Assembly: GCA_023439505.1 (NCBI GenBank)
Contig: JAEXNR010000062.1
Location: 372,001-436,000 of the forward strand
Reading direction: 5' to 3'
Length of the DNA stretch: 64,000 nucleotides
From: Bacillota bacterium
Lineage (GTDB): Bacteria > Bacillota > Clostridia > Lachnospirales > Lachnospiraceae
The notes under the pieces are model-generated. The model saw nothing but the letters and a program-made list of their open reading frames with translations. It did no database searches and was not told the DNA's origin. The translations under genes were made by a program, and so were the position numbers. Shown here piece by piece: positions 35,356-44,735 of this stretch (positions are counted from its first letter, which is position 1; each line of letters opens with the position of its first letter).

Positions 35356-37170
35356 ATGATTAAGAAGATTAAAATGATGGGACTTCGCAAACAGCTTGTT
35401 ATTCTGTATATGGCCTGCATCATTATTGTGCTGGCAACTCAACTGTTCTATAATATCAGTATTTTTGCAAAGAATACCAGTGACAGTACTGAAAAATGCT
35501 ACAGTACCCTGATGCAGACCAACTCCATGATTGACCAGGTGCTGGATCGTATTAATTCAATCGGGGAATCAGTGGTTTCAAATCAATTCACACAGGAATT
35601 TCTCTATTTAAACAACAGTAAAAGTGATAATTTTAAAAGACGAAGAGATCTGATTCAAATTATTCATAATAATAATAAAAATATCATCGATGCGAATAAT
35701 ATGCTGATTGATTTGGTGTTAATTGATCGAAATGATACCATATATTCCTCAACGACCCAGTTTAGCTATGGTACTTATAAGTTGCTTCAAAAGTATTATG
35801 ATATTGAACAAATTGACAAAGGATGTTACACATCCAGTCTTAATTTGAATTTTTATGCAAATAAAAGCTTTGCTTATATTATTCCCATCTATTATACGAC
35901 GGGTAATTTCAATTTGGTTACAGAAAAGCTTGGAACATGCATTGTATGGGTAAAAAATACGCCCCTGCTTGAAACGGTGAATGCTACAGCCGCATCAAAA
36001 GGAGCCACCGTATCTGTTACGGATGGCAAGGGTAATATATTGGCGTTAAATTCCTCCTATGCTGCTGATGAAATCAAGGATGAAATCGAACATATGATAG
36101 CAAATTATTCGGATTTTAAAGAAGATAATGTACAAACCAAATATTTCCGGGGACGAAAGAGCTTCGTTCTGATTAACAAACAGGAGAACACCGGCTGGAA
36201 TTCGATTAATATTGTCCCGACAAAAGAAGTGTATGAAGAAACCTTTGATACCCTTTATCTTGGTATCGGTGTTTCCATCATATCCATCTTTATAATTTCT
36301 GTTTTCTGCTTTTATATGGCAAACAATATCACACGGCCTCTCAAACAGATTACTTCTGCACTTGATAAAATCGGAAAAGAGAATAGAAAATATAGAATTG
36401 TTGTTTCTGAAAAAAACGAATTTGGGATCATAAGCGATAGTATTAATGATATGCTGGATAACATGAGTCATCTGGATCGCAGGATATTTGACATGCAGTC
36501 TCAGCTTTATGAGAAAGAGTTAAAACAAAAAGAGGCCGAAATGCTTACGCTCCAGAGTCAGATCAACCCACATTTTCTATACAATACACTGGAATGCATT
36601 CGTTCGATTTCTGTGGTTCATAATATAAAGGAGATTCAGATTATTACGACAAGTATGGCTAAGATCTTTCGTTACAGTATCAAAGGGGGAAATGTAACCA
36701 CGATAAAAAGTGAAATCGACTGTCTGAATGATTATTTTAAAATCATATCCATTCGTTATAATGAGAGGATTACCCTTTATATTGATATGGAAGAGAGCCT
36801 GCTCCAATATAGCATTTTGAAGCTGTCTTTGCAGCCGGTACTTGAAAATACGGTAAATCACTGCCTGGAAGCAACGGAAAATGATGTAACAGTTCATATA
36901 AAGGGATATCTGGAGGAGGAATATGTCATACTGATTATCAGTGATGATGGCGTTGGGATAGAAGCTGAACGATTGCAGGAGCTTAATATGGTACTGAATA
37001 AATCATTACGGGAGAGTTTCTTTGATCTGGAAAAACCAAAGGGCAGTATCGGTCTGGCCAATATCAATTTGAGAATGAAACTCCATTACGGTGAAGATTG
37101 CGGGTTACATGTGGAAAGCATGAAGGATGCGGGTACAACCATAAGAATGAAAATAAGAGTAATTTCCTAA
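35356..37170 (+). CDS. YesM-type sensor histidine kinase of the large glycan locus
   Basis: This 604-residue kinase has a membrane helix (about 12-35), an extracellular sensor of about 250 residues, a second helix (about 293-320), a HAMP linker, the His_kinase motif TLQSQINPHFLYNTL with His406, N-box QPVLENTVNHCL and G-box SDDGVGI. It presumably senses an extracellular oligosaccharide, directly or through a partner, and phosphorylates the YesN protein. RBS GGGAG precedes the ATG. A strong terminator follows, so the transporter genes have their own promoter. Confidence 0.92.
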   Translation: MIKKIKMMGLRKQLVILYMACIIIVLATQLFYNISIFAKNTSDSTEKCYSTLMQTNSMIDQVLDRINSIGESVVSNQFTQEFLYLNNSKSDNFKRRRDLIQIIHNNNKNIIDANNMLIDLVLIDRNDTIYSSTTQFSYGTYKLLQKYYDIEQIDKGCYTSSLNLNFYANKSFAYIIPIYYTTGNFNLVTEKLGTCIVWVKNTPLLETVNATAASKGATVSVTDGKGNILALNSSYAADEIKDEIEHMIANYSDFKEDNVQTKYFRGRKSFVLINKQENTGWNSINIVPTKEVYEETFDTLYLGIGVSIISIFIISVFCFYMANNITRPLKQITSALDKIGKENRKYRIVVSEKNEFGIISDSINDMLDNMSHLDRRIFDMQSQLYEKELKQKEAEMLTLQSQINPHFLYNTLECIRSISVVHNIKEIQIITTSMAKIFRYSIKGGNVTTIKSEIDCLNDYFKIISIRYNERITLYIDMEESLLQYSILKLSLQPVLENTVNHCLEATENDVTVHIKGYLEEEYVILIISDDGVGIEAERLQELNMVLNKSLRESFFDLEKPKGSIGLANINLRMKLHYGEDCGLHVESMKDAGTTIRMKIRVIS

Positions 37171-37181
37171 ACGATCGAAAG

Positions 37182-37214
37182 AAGTAGTCAGACTGGTGTC
37201 TGACTACTTTTTTT
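37182..37214 (+). terminator. intrinsic terminator of the YesN/YesM pair
   Basis: 37182-37193 pairs perfectly over 12 bp with 37198-37209 around TGGT, followed by seven T. Confidence 0.95.
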
Positions 37215-37282
37215 ATACCAGCTACAAATGAAGCCTGGGTGATAACTGTACGGCGCCACTCTTTTTTCTATAACTGATTTCT

Positions 37283-37339
37283 ATACCAAAAGTACAAATC
37301 TCAGCACATTTTTACACCTGCAATTATGATTTATAATGA
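37283..37339 (+). promoter_or_regulatory. promoter/operator of the permease operon (shared regulon element, copy 1)
   Basis: ATACCAAAA (37283-37291), 14 bp, ACATTTT (37306-37312), 19 bp, TATAATGA (37332-37339). The same blocks with identical spacing occur at 51178-51234 before the LplA-like gene. No good -35 is present at 17 bp, which suits a YesN-activated promoter. Confidence 0.72.
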
Positions 37340-37360
37340 GCAAGACAAGGAGGAAATAAC

Positions 37361-38329
37361 ATGAATAATCGTAATGGGAGTGCATTGAATACACCGGGAA
37401 AGTTAGCAAATCGGCAAAAAAGAGAAAGACTGCGAAGTGAGATGCGACATTATAGAAAGCTGTATCCGTTGATGATATTTGGCGTCATATTTTTTGCGGT
37501 ATTTTCTTATGCGCCTATGTATGGAATACAGCTGGCCTTTAAGAATTATTCCATTGCAAAGGGGATATCCGGTAGTGTATGGGTAGGTTTTGATAATTTT
37601 AAGGTACTATTTGGGAGAGCTGAATTTTGGAACGCCATTAGGAATACACTGGAAATCTCATTGCTGAAACTCGTTTTTATGTTTCCGATTCCAATCATTT
37701 TGGCGGTTGGGCTAAACGAGGTTTTCTCAAATAAAATAAAAAGAGTCCTTCAGGTAATTTTTACATTGCCACATTTTCTGTCCTGGGTTACCATAGGCGG
37801 AATTATGATTGCTTTATTTTCAACAGATGGTGCAATCAATGGAATGTTAGAAGCAATCGGGAGCTCTTCTGTACACTGGCTGAGTAATGGCTTTGTGTTC
37901 CGGGTACTTATCATTATAACCAGCATCTGGAAAGAGTCTGGATGGTCGTGTATCATCTACATGGCAGCCATTGCATCTATTGATCCATCCCTGTATGAAA
38001 GTGCCAAAATAGATGGTGCCAACCGATTGCAATGTGCGCTGCGGATTACCTGGCCCTCCATTATGGGTACCGCTGCGATTTTATTGATCTTACAGGTGGG
38101 TAATTCAATGAACGGAGACTTCGATCAGATTTTTAATCTTTATAATCCAACCGTATATCGATGGGCAGATATTATTGATACCTATATATATCGTATTTCC
38201 TTTGTGGAATCGGCAAATTACGGACTCAGTACGGCGGTGGGATTATTTAAGGGAATTACAAACTGCATTCTTTTATTACTTGCAAATTATGTTGTCGGTA
38301 AATTTGATAAAGATGCAACGCTAATATAA
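37361..38329 (+). CDS. ABC transporter permease (LplB-like)
   Basis: This 322-residue permease belongs to the LplB/polysaccharide-type family: YPLMIFGVIFFAVFSYAPMYGIQLAFKNY near the start and the EAA-type loop YESAKIDGANRLQCALRITWP. Six membrane helices are visible after a basic N-terminal tail of about 35 residues. These permeases work with a large LplA-type lipoprotein and a shared ATPase. The lipoprotein gene lies far downstream at 51346. RBS AAGGAGG precedes the ATG. Confidence 0.92.
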   Translation: MNNRNGSALNTPGKLANRQKRERLRSEMRHYRKLYPLMIFGVIFFAVFSYAPMYGIQLAFKNYSIAKGISGSVWVGFDNFKVLFGRAEFWNAIRNTLEISLLKLVFMFPIPIILAVGLNEVFSNKIKRVLQVIFTLPHFLSWVTIGGIMIALFSTDGAINGMLEAIGSSSVHWLSNGFVFRVLIIITSIWKESGWSCIIYMAAIASIDPSLYESAKIDGANRLQCALRITWPSIMGTAAILLILQVGNSMNGDFDQIFNLYNPTVYRWADIIDTYIYRISFVESANYGLSTAVGLFKGITNCILLLLANYVVGKFDKDATLI

Positions 38330-38338
38330 GGAGGAACA

Positions 38339-39229
38339 ATGAAGAATAAAACCGCAGTTGGCTCAAGAAGAAAGAAAAAAATCAATATACCAAACATGAT
38401 GATCATCCTGTTGCTGTGTGTATTTGCAATCATTATTCTATACCCTTTCTATAACAGTGTTTTGACATCTATCGTACCCTACAAGGTAGCGGTAAAGAAT
38501 AAATTTTTACTATACCCTCCGGCACTTGACTTTTCGTCTTATCAATTCATCTTTCATTGGAAGACATTGTGGCAGGGGTTTCGCACCACATTTATCGTGG
38601 TAATCATCGGTGTTCCCTATAATCTTTTTCTTACGGTTACCCTGGCTTATGTCTTATCAAAGCCGATTCCCGGCAGAAGGCTGGTGAATCTGTTTGTTAT
38701 CTTTACCATGTTCTTTCAGGGCGGATTAATTCCCGGATATTTGCTGATTAAGAATCTTGGGTTGATTGACAGTTATTTTTCCATGATTTTGCCCGCGGGT
38801 ATCAGTATTATGAACATGATGATTATGAGAACGTATTTTCAGGGACTTCCGGAGGAGATGAGGGAGGCTGCCAAAATCGATGGCGCAGGAGAATACACCA
38901 TATTGCTTAAAATCGCCCTGCCCCTGTCGAAACCCATGCTTGCCACCATTGGATTGTATTATGGTGTTGATCGATGGAATGAATGGTATAACGGTATGCT
39001 GTTTATGAGATCCGTGAGCAAGTGGCCTTTACAGCTCAATATCAGAAATATGATACAGTCTATCAGTTCCGTAATCACACAAATTCCGGAAAGTGTCAGA
39101 CCTAACACTTATCCGACGGGAATTCAGATGGCAGGAATTATCGTGACCATATTACCGGTCGCCATCATCTATCCTTTCTTGCAAAAGTATTTTGTGAAGG
39201 GACTAACCTTGGGTGGAGTGAAGGGTTGA
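38339..39229 (+). CDS. ABC transporter permease (LplC/YtcP-like)
   Basis: This 296-residue permease is the second LplABC-type subunit. Motifs include NMMIILLLCVFAIIILYPFYN, the EAA loop REAAKIDGAGEYTILLKIALP and the C-terminal YFVKGLTLGGVKG that marks LplC/YtcP proteins. It starts 9 bp after the first permease, with AAGGAGG. It forms the channel for oligosaccharide import in the large locus. Confidence 0.93.
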   Translation: MKNKTAVGSRRKKKINIPNMMIILLLCVFAIIILYPFYNSVLTSIVPYKVAVKNKFLLYPPALDFSSYQFIFHWKTLWQGFRTTFIVVIIGVPYNLFLTVTLAYVLSKPIPGRRLVNLFVIFTMFFQGGLIPGYLLIKNLGLIDSYFSMILPAGISIMNMMIMRTYFQGLPEEMREAAKIDGAGEYTILLKIALPLSKPMLATIGLYYGVDRWNEWYNGMLFMRSVSKWPLQLNIRNMIQSISSVITQIPESVRPNTYPTGIQMAGIIVTILPVAIIYPFLQKYFVKGLTLGGVKG

Positions 39230-39285
39230 TAAATTAATTTGATCTGGCCTGCGAAAGAGCAGGCAAAGAAAATGGGAGGAAGAAA

Positions 39286-40236
39286 ATGAAATCAAGAAGA
39301 GCTTATATGACAGCACCAAGAACCATTGAATTACGTGAAGTAGACGTGGAGAATACAGCGGAAGAAATTCTGGTAAAGGTAGCGGTTTGTGGTCTGTGTA
39401 ATTGGGAATTGAATCACTGGAAGGGACTGATTCATGATTATCCGCTGACGCTGGGGCATGAGTGCGGTGGGGTTGTAGCTGCAGTCGGTGAGAATGTAAA
39501 GGGGTTTGAGGTAGGGGATCTGGTAACCGCATTGCTTCCGGGTATGGATGGATTCTCGGATTATGTATCCCTGAGTCCGTCAAAATGTGTGAAGCTCTCC
39601 TCAGAGGTTAATCCGGTTCACGCAATCGGGGAACCGCTCAAATGTATTGTTACCGTATTAAAAGCATCCGGGGCTCAGAGCGGTGATTATGGATTGATCA
39701 TGGGCTGCGGGGCGATGGGATTATGGTGTGTTCAGGGGTTATCCGGTAATCTGTTATCCGGCTTAATCGCAGTTGATATTGACGATGAGAAACTGGCGCT
39801 GGCGAAAAAATTTGGTGCTTCCCATACCATTAATCCACGGAAAGAGGACGTGACAGCCGCTGTGGAAAAGATTACAGATGGTCATATGGTGGATTTTGCA
39901 ATTGATGGTACCGGAAGCACAAAGACAGTGAAAACTTCCATGGGGTGTTTAAAGAACGGGAAAGGAAGACTTGTGTTAATGAGTTCTTATGAAGGCGAGG
40001 AAGGATTCGACTATAAAACTGCTATGGAAAAATCCATCGAAGTCAGAGTGGCCCATGGATTATATTCTGACAATGAACTGGATGATTTAAGAAGGGCTGC
40101 GAATTGTCTGAATAATAATACCTTTGATATGACTGACATCATCAGTCATACCTTTCATCTCGAAGAGATCAAACAGGCATTCGAGGCGCTGGAGAATAAG
40201 CCACAGGGATATCTCAAGGGGATTGTACTTCCATAA
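39286..40236 (+). CDS. zinc-dependent dehydrogenase of the MDR superfamily (lacking structural-zinc lobe)
   Basis: This 316-residue medium-chain dehydrogenase has the catalytic-zinc region VCGLCNWELNHWKG and GHECGGVVAAVGENV, followed by a Rossmann domain (GLIMGCGAMGLWCVQ, AVDIDDEKL). It is short for the family. The four-cysteine structural-zinc lobe that normally follows the GDLV region is missing: ALLPG runs straight into MDGFSDYVSL. It likely oxidises a sugar or polyol; pairing with the next gene suggests a two-step redox conversion. RBS GGGAGG precedes the ATG. Confidence 0.82.
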   Translation: MKSRRAYMTAPRTIELREVDVENTAEEILVKVAVCGLCNWELNHWKGLIHDYPLTLGHECGGVVAAVGENVKGFEVGDLVTALLPGMDGFSDYVSLSPSKCVKLSSEVNPVHAIGEPLKCIVTVLKASGAQSGDYGLIMGCGAMGLWCVQGLSGNLLSGLIAVDIDDEKLALAKKFGASHTINPRKEDVTAAVEKITDGHMVDFAIDGTGSTKTVKTSMGCLKNGKGRLVLMSSYEGEEGFDYKTAMEKSIEVRVAHGLYSDNELDDLRRAANCLNNNTFDMTDIISHTFHLEEIKQAFEALENKPQGYLKGIVLP

Positions 40237-40273
40237 TATTTCTTGATAATTTTATAATCATTGGAGGATCAGG

Positions 40274-41377
40274 ATGAAAAAATTTAAGATTGGAATCATT
40301 GGCTGTGGAAACATCAGCGGCATTTATGCAAAAAATTTAACACAGGTTTTCCGACAGACAGAACTTGCAGCCTGTGCAGATCTGTTCTATGAAAAAGCCG
40401 AAGCATTGGCGAAGGAATTTGACATACCGGCCGTTTTAACGGTACAAGAGCTGCTGGATACTCCTGAGATTGATATTGTGTTGAATCTTACCATTCCTTC
40501 CACACATGCTGCCATCAGTATGCAGGCACTGGAAGCCGGTAAACACGTTTATTCGGAAAAGCCGCTTGCGACGAATACAGAGGATGCAAAGAGACTGCTT
40601 GATAAAGCACAGGAAAAGGGACTTAGAATTGGCTGTGCACCCGACACGTTCCTTGGCGCAAGCTTGCAGACTTGCAGAAAGTTGATTGATGATGGATGGA
40701 TCGGAACACCGGTAGGCGCTACCGCCTTTATGATGGGGGTCGGACCGGAAACCTGGCATGGGAATCCGGATTTTTTCTATAAGATGGGAGGTGGACCGTT
40801 GTTTGATATGGGACCCTATTATCTCAATGCATTGATCCATCTGCTGGGTGATATCAAAAGAGTCAGCGGTACTGCCAACAGAAGTTTCCCGACAAGAACG
40901 ATTACAACAAAGCATCGCTTCGGGGAAGAAATCCCGTGCGAGGTTCCGACTCATATCGCCTCAGTCCTGGATTTCTCCTGCGGTGCAGTAGCCAATATGA
41001 TCATGACCTTTGATACCTGGGGATCCAAATTACCGTTTATTGAGATTTACGGCAATGAAGGAACCATTAATATACCTGATCCCAATTTCTTTGGCGGTCC
41101 CGTCTATTATAAAAAGAAGGGAGCCTCCCAGTGGAGTGAGATACCGCTGCTCTATGGTTTTGATGAGAATAGCAGGGGGATTGGCATCGCTGATATGGCA
41201 TACAGTATTGAACATGGCATCTCCAACAGGGCAGGCTCTGAAATGGCATTTCATGTTCTGGAGGTAATGCAGGGAATCTATGAGGCCTCGCAAAGCGGAA
41301 CCTACTACATACCTCAAAGCAGCTGCAAACGTCCTGAACCGCTCCCCATGGGCTTCCCGGAATTCATCCTGGGATAG
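40274..41377 (+). CDS. Gfo/Idh/MocA-family oxidoreductase
   Basis: This 367-residue NAD(P)-dependent oxidoreductase starts with the Rossmann motif GIIGCGNISGIYAKN. EKPLATN is the family's catalytic-lysine region, and GGGPLFDMGPYYLNAL is the conserved central motif. Members interconvert sugar hydroxyl/keto groups or hydrolyse glycosides by an oxidation-elimination route. With the MDR enzyme before it and the hydrolases after it, it probably modifies the sugar released in this locus. RBS GGAGG precedes the ATG. Confidence 0.9.
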   Translation: MKKFKIGIIGCGNISGIYAKNLTQVFRQTELAACADLFYEKAEALAKEFDIPAVLTVQELLDTPEIDIVLNLTIPSTHAAISMQALEAGKHVYSEKPLATNTEDAKRLLDKAQEKGLRIGCAPDTFLGASLQTCRKLIDDGWIGTPVGATAFMMGVGPETWHGNPDFFYKMGGGPLFDMGPYYLNALIHLLGDIKRVSGTANRSFPTRTITTKHRFGEEIPCEVPTHIASVLDFSCGAVANMIMTFDTWGSKLPFIEIYGNEGTINIPDPNFFGGPVYYKKKGASQWSEIPLLYGFDENSRGIGIADMAYSIEHGISNRAGSEMAFHVLEVMQGIYEASQSGTYYIPQSSCKRPEPLPMGFPEFILG

Positions 41378-41424
41378 TGGGGGAACAAGATCATGATTTC
41401 GCTACAATATCGGAGGTAGTTGTT

Positions 41425-44400
41425 TTGATAAATCGCAATATTATAAATGTCGGAATTTTATATAGTAATTTGGTGCGGCCTGTGGTGGATGACAAAATCC
41501 TGGTGACAGTGATTCAAAATGCTGCGAAGTTAATGGACGCTGTCATCAACACAACCAGGATCTGCGCTGATACTCCAGAGCAGATGATCTGCCTGGAGGA
41601 TCAAAAGATAGATATTTTAATTAATGTACTGGGTTCTTATTATCCGGAAATGGGTTTGGGTTCTATCCTGCGCTATTATCAGGGGGGCGGAAGCATTTTA
41701 AATATTGGTGCAAGGCCATTTCTCATTCCTTATCTTCAGGAAGGAAAGAACATAGTCTGCCATACTCCGTCCAATGAAGCAATTCGTGCCTTTCGCGTAA
41801 TCGATGAATATGCGGAGATTACTGTTGATCATAAGAATCTAACACCCGAACTTCTGGATAAAAGCTATGTCTGTCTTGGGGAACTGATAGAAAAGAAGGA
41901 ATTTCCTGATATGAAAGAAAGCTATGCTGTCAATTATCATTTTGGATCTATTGCAGAAGATGATGCACCATGGCCGGACGAGGTGGGAGAAATCGAGGCC
42001 CGTTTGATCCCGATCTGCGGTTTGAGAGACGAACAGAATAGATTACAAGCTGTTCCTATCACAAAGATCGAACATAAGGATGGCGGCTCCCTCCTTATGA
42101 TGAATTTTACGCCTGCCCAGGCAGACTTTTATTATTCGGACGCAGGAAGAGCGCTTTTAAGCACGATGTTGGAAAGCGGGCTGATGGATCGCGTCACTAT
42201 GAACCTTACTTCCTTATATGCCCGCTACACCCAGGAAGAAACGCCGGTCATAAGGATTCAGATTCAACAAAGGAATTCCGTGCAAAAGACCAATGACGAT
42301 ATCCTTCGATGCAGAGTTTTTTCAGTGTGGGAGAAGGAGTACAAGCAGGACTACAGTTTTGAGGGGCTGGTTTGGTTAGATGGAGAATGTAAGCTGGAGC
42401 TGGCGCTGGAAGGACTGGAAGAAGGGTTTTATAAAGTAGAAGCAGAAGTTATCAGGAATGGGAACTGCTATCTTCGTAAGGAAACCGGGTTTTATCGATT
42501 GTCCGATATCGCTATGAGGCAGTGCCTGGATACATTCAAACCGCTTTTCATTGATACCACAAAATCAACTGATTTTTGTCTGAGAGACGGGAAAGTTTAT
42601 CCCATTCACGGAACCACGTATTTTACCACGGATGGATACAGAAACTGCTTTTTAGAGTTGAATGTCTTCTTGTGTGATCAGGAGATGGCACAGATAAAAG
42701 CACTTGGATTTAACCTGATCCGTACGGGAATATGGCAGCGATATGATGATTTTTATATGGATGACGGTGAGATTTTCGAGGGATCCAAACGAGCACTGGA
42801 TGCATTCTTTTTCACCGCTGCAAGACATGATCTGCCGGTTCAGTTTGTACTTGGTGCTTATGTATTGAATCATTGGAACAGAAATCAGTGTCCCATCCAT
42901 AATCCCAATGCCAGAGAGAAAACAGTGAATGCTTTTACTTCCTTTGCAAAGCGATTTGGCAGCTGGCCAAACGTATCCATAGATGCCATAAATGAGCCTT
43001 CCTATTCCATAGCCGGCAGATGGACAACCGCAAGGCCTTCGGGAGATGAATATGAGAGAATTCATTGGATTGACTGGCTTAAAAAAAAGTATGGCAATGA
43101 TATTACCCTTCTCAGACACACCTGGGGTATCACAAGTACGGCATTACCTTCTTTTGATACCGTAACACTTCCTTCCATAGAGCAGTTTCGACGGGGATAT
43201 GACAGAAAGGATCGCTATCAAAATTACCCAATGGTAACGGATTTTTATACCTTTGCCGGTGCGTCTTACAGTGGATGGGTGGCGCAAATCCGGGAAGCTG
43301 TTAAAAATGTAAATCCTGAAACGATGTTTATGATGGGAAGAGATGAAACCCTTCGTATTCCTGCGCAGCAGTACGAGGTATACCGGGGACATTTTGATAT
43401 GGTGAATTGGCATCAATGGCATGAAGACTCCGCCATTTTTGCAGAATATTTTTTAAACCGTGTCAGAGGAATTCCCTGTTGTGCCCAGGAGCTGGGGGTA
43501 TATCATTATGATGATTTACAGGGAAACATGAGAATGACGGAGCAGGATTGTGCCAGGGTACTGGAACGTAAATTGTTATATTCTTTCGGAAACTGGGTTC
43601 AATGGCAGCTTCATAGTGATCCGAATATGCTGGATAACTGTGAAATCGCACTGGGATTGTTACGAGCAGATAAATCAGAAACTCCGCTGATGAAAATCAC
43701 AGAACAGCTGGCGCTGATTGAAGAAAAGATGGCTGATTACATGATGGGAAGACAGGAGGAGAAGGTCAGGATTCTGATGATACATCCCTCCTCTTATTAC
43801 TATAGTGCAGATCATCAAATCGCGAAAAGAAGTGTATTAAATGCAATTTTTACCCTGCATTATTCTATGAAGATGCAGTCTGATCTTGTCCTGGAAAACT
43901 GCTTTCGAAAGGATAACACGACCCAGATCGGGGATCCGGATCTGATCATCTTCCCGGCAGCACAAATGATATCGGAGGAGGCCTGGGAGTTACTCCTAAA
44001 TTACGCATGGATGGGAAAGACCGTGCTGATTTCGGGTTGCGCAGAATTGAATGAATACGCAAGATCCACCAATCGGTGGGAAGCACTTGGATATGATACG
44101 TCTGTCCGTAATATATGCAGTGTGGAGCAGATTAAAATTGGCAACAGGACAAAATATACTTCTTTTCGGGAATGCGTAAATTTTATGAATCCTTCCAAGG
44201 TTCTGGATAAGACGGTGTATGAAGACGGTAAGGAGAATATTGTAAGGGTGTTGCCTATAGGTGAGGGAAAGCTAATTCATTGCCCAATTCCTCTTGAGAC
44301 AGGCAATTCATTGGAAGCAATCGAAGCCCTCTATGAATTTGCAATGAAGCAGGCAGGAGTCAGCCATCCTGTTTTTTACCTCAAAGAGAGAGGAGCCAGC

Positions 44401-44688
44401 CCGAACATCATGATTTATCCAATCGTTTATCGTGATTGTGTTGTCTATACCATTGTCAATGAAGGGGAGGATGCCATCGTGGAATTTACCGATCTTCAAA
44501 GCGGTGTCGACATTAAGGTGGCGGTTAAGCGGGAAAGAGGCGCTAAGCTCTGGCTGGATCAGAGGGGACGACTGTTGGGCGCGTATCTCAATGATAAGCT
44601 CTCCGTAAATGGTCGGGAGTTCTCCCCAAAAGAAGCTATGGTGCTTTATCTTGAGAATGACACATATGTAGAATGTTTCAATGAATAA
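41425..44688 (+). CDS. large cytoplasmic GH-A-like glycoside hydrolase (GH42/GH5-related), three-part architecture
   Basis: This protein is about 1087 residues. Residues 1-370 form an N-terminal part I do not recognise (starts NIINVGILYSNLVRP, includes a Rossmann-like ILINVLGSYYPEMGLGSIL). A TIM barrel of clan GH-A type follows (about 390-750), with DAINEPSYS giving acid/base Glu524 and CAQELGVYHYDD giving nucleophile Glu689. Residues 780-960 resemble the GH42 trimerization/GATase-like domain (VRILMIHPSSYYY). I choose the TTG at 41425, which has GGAGG 8 bp upstream, over the GTG at 41377 that lacks one. There is no signal peptide, so the substrate is imported. The exact GH family is uncertain. 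Confidence 0.68.
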   Translation: MINRNIINVGILYSNLVRPVVDDKILVTVIQNAAKLMDAVINTTRICADTPEQMICLEDQKIDILINVLGSYYPEMGLGSILRYYQGGGSILNIGARPFLIPYLQEGKNIVCHTPSNEAIRAFRVIDEYAEITVDHKNLTPELLDKSYVCLGELIEKKEFPDMKESYAVNYHFGSIAEDDAPWPDEVGEIEARLIPICGLRDEQNRLQAVPITKIEHKDGGSLLMMNFTPAQADFYYSDAGRALLSTMLESGLMDRVTMNLTSLYARYTQEETPVIRIQIQQRNSVQKTNDDILRCRVFSVWEKEYKQDYSFEGLVWLDGECKLELALEGLEEGFYKVEAEVIRNGNCYLRKETGFYRLSDIAMRQCLDTFKPLFIDTTKSTDFCLRDGKVYPIHGTTYFTTDGYRNCFLELNVFLCDQEMAQIKALGFNLIRTGIWQRYDDFYMDDGEIFEGSKRALDAFFFTAARHDLPVQFVLGAYVLNHWNRNQCPIHNPNAREKTVNAFTSFAKRFGSWPNVSIDAINEPSYSIAGRWTTARPSGDEYERIHWIDWLKKKYGNDITLLRHTWGITSTALPSFDTVTLPSIEQFRRGYDRKDRYQNYPMVTDFYTFAGASYSGWVAQIREAVKNVNPETMFMMGRDETLRIPAQQYEVYRGHFDMVNWHQWHEDSAIFAEYFLNRVRGIPCCAQELGVYHYDDLQGNMRMTEQDCARVLERKLLYSFGNWVQWQLHSDPNMLDNCEIALGLLRADKSETPLMKITEQLALIEEKMADYMMGRQEEKVRILMIHPSSYYYSADHQIAKRSVLNAIFTLHYSMKMQSDLVLENCFRKDNTTQIGDPDLIIFPAAQMISEEAWELLLNYAWMGKTVLISGCAELNEYARSTNRWEALGYDTSVRNICSVEQIKIGNRTKYTSFRECVNFMNPSKVLDKTVYEDGKENIVRVLPIGEGKLIHCPIPLETGNSLEAIEALYEFAMKQAGVSHPVFYLKERGASPNIMIYPIVYRDCVVYTIVNEGEDAIVEFTDLQSGVDIKVAVKRERGAKLWLDQRGRLLGAYLNDKLSVNGREFSPKEAMVLYLENDTYVECFNE

Positions 44689-44735
44689 AATTATGCCGGT
44701 GCTGGACTTAGAGTACCGGCAGTATGGAGGTTAAG

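Noticed and set aside
39246..39265. Hairpin between LplC-like permease and dehydrogenase genes as operon end
   Set aside because: GCCTGC/GCAGGC lacks a T-run and the next gene follows at once with a good RBS, so the operon likely continues.
41377..41424. GTG start for the 1087-residue enzyme
   Set aside because: It overlaps the previous stop and lacks a Shine-Dalgarno sequence, whereas TTG 41425 has GGAGG at 8 bp. Not fully excluded.
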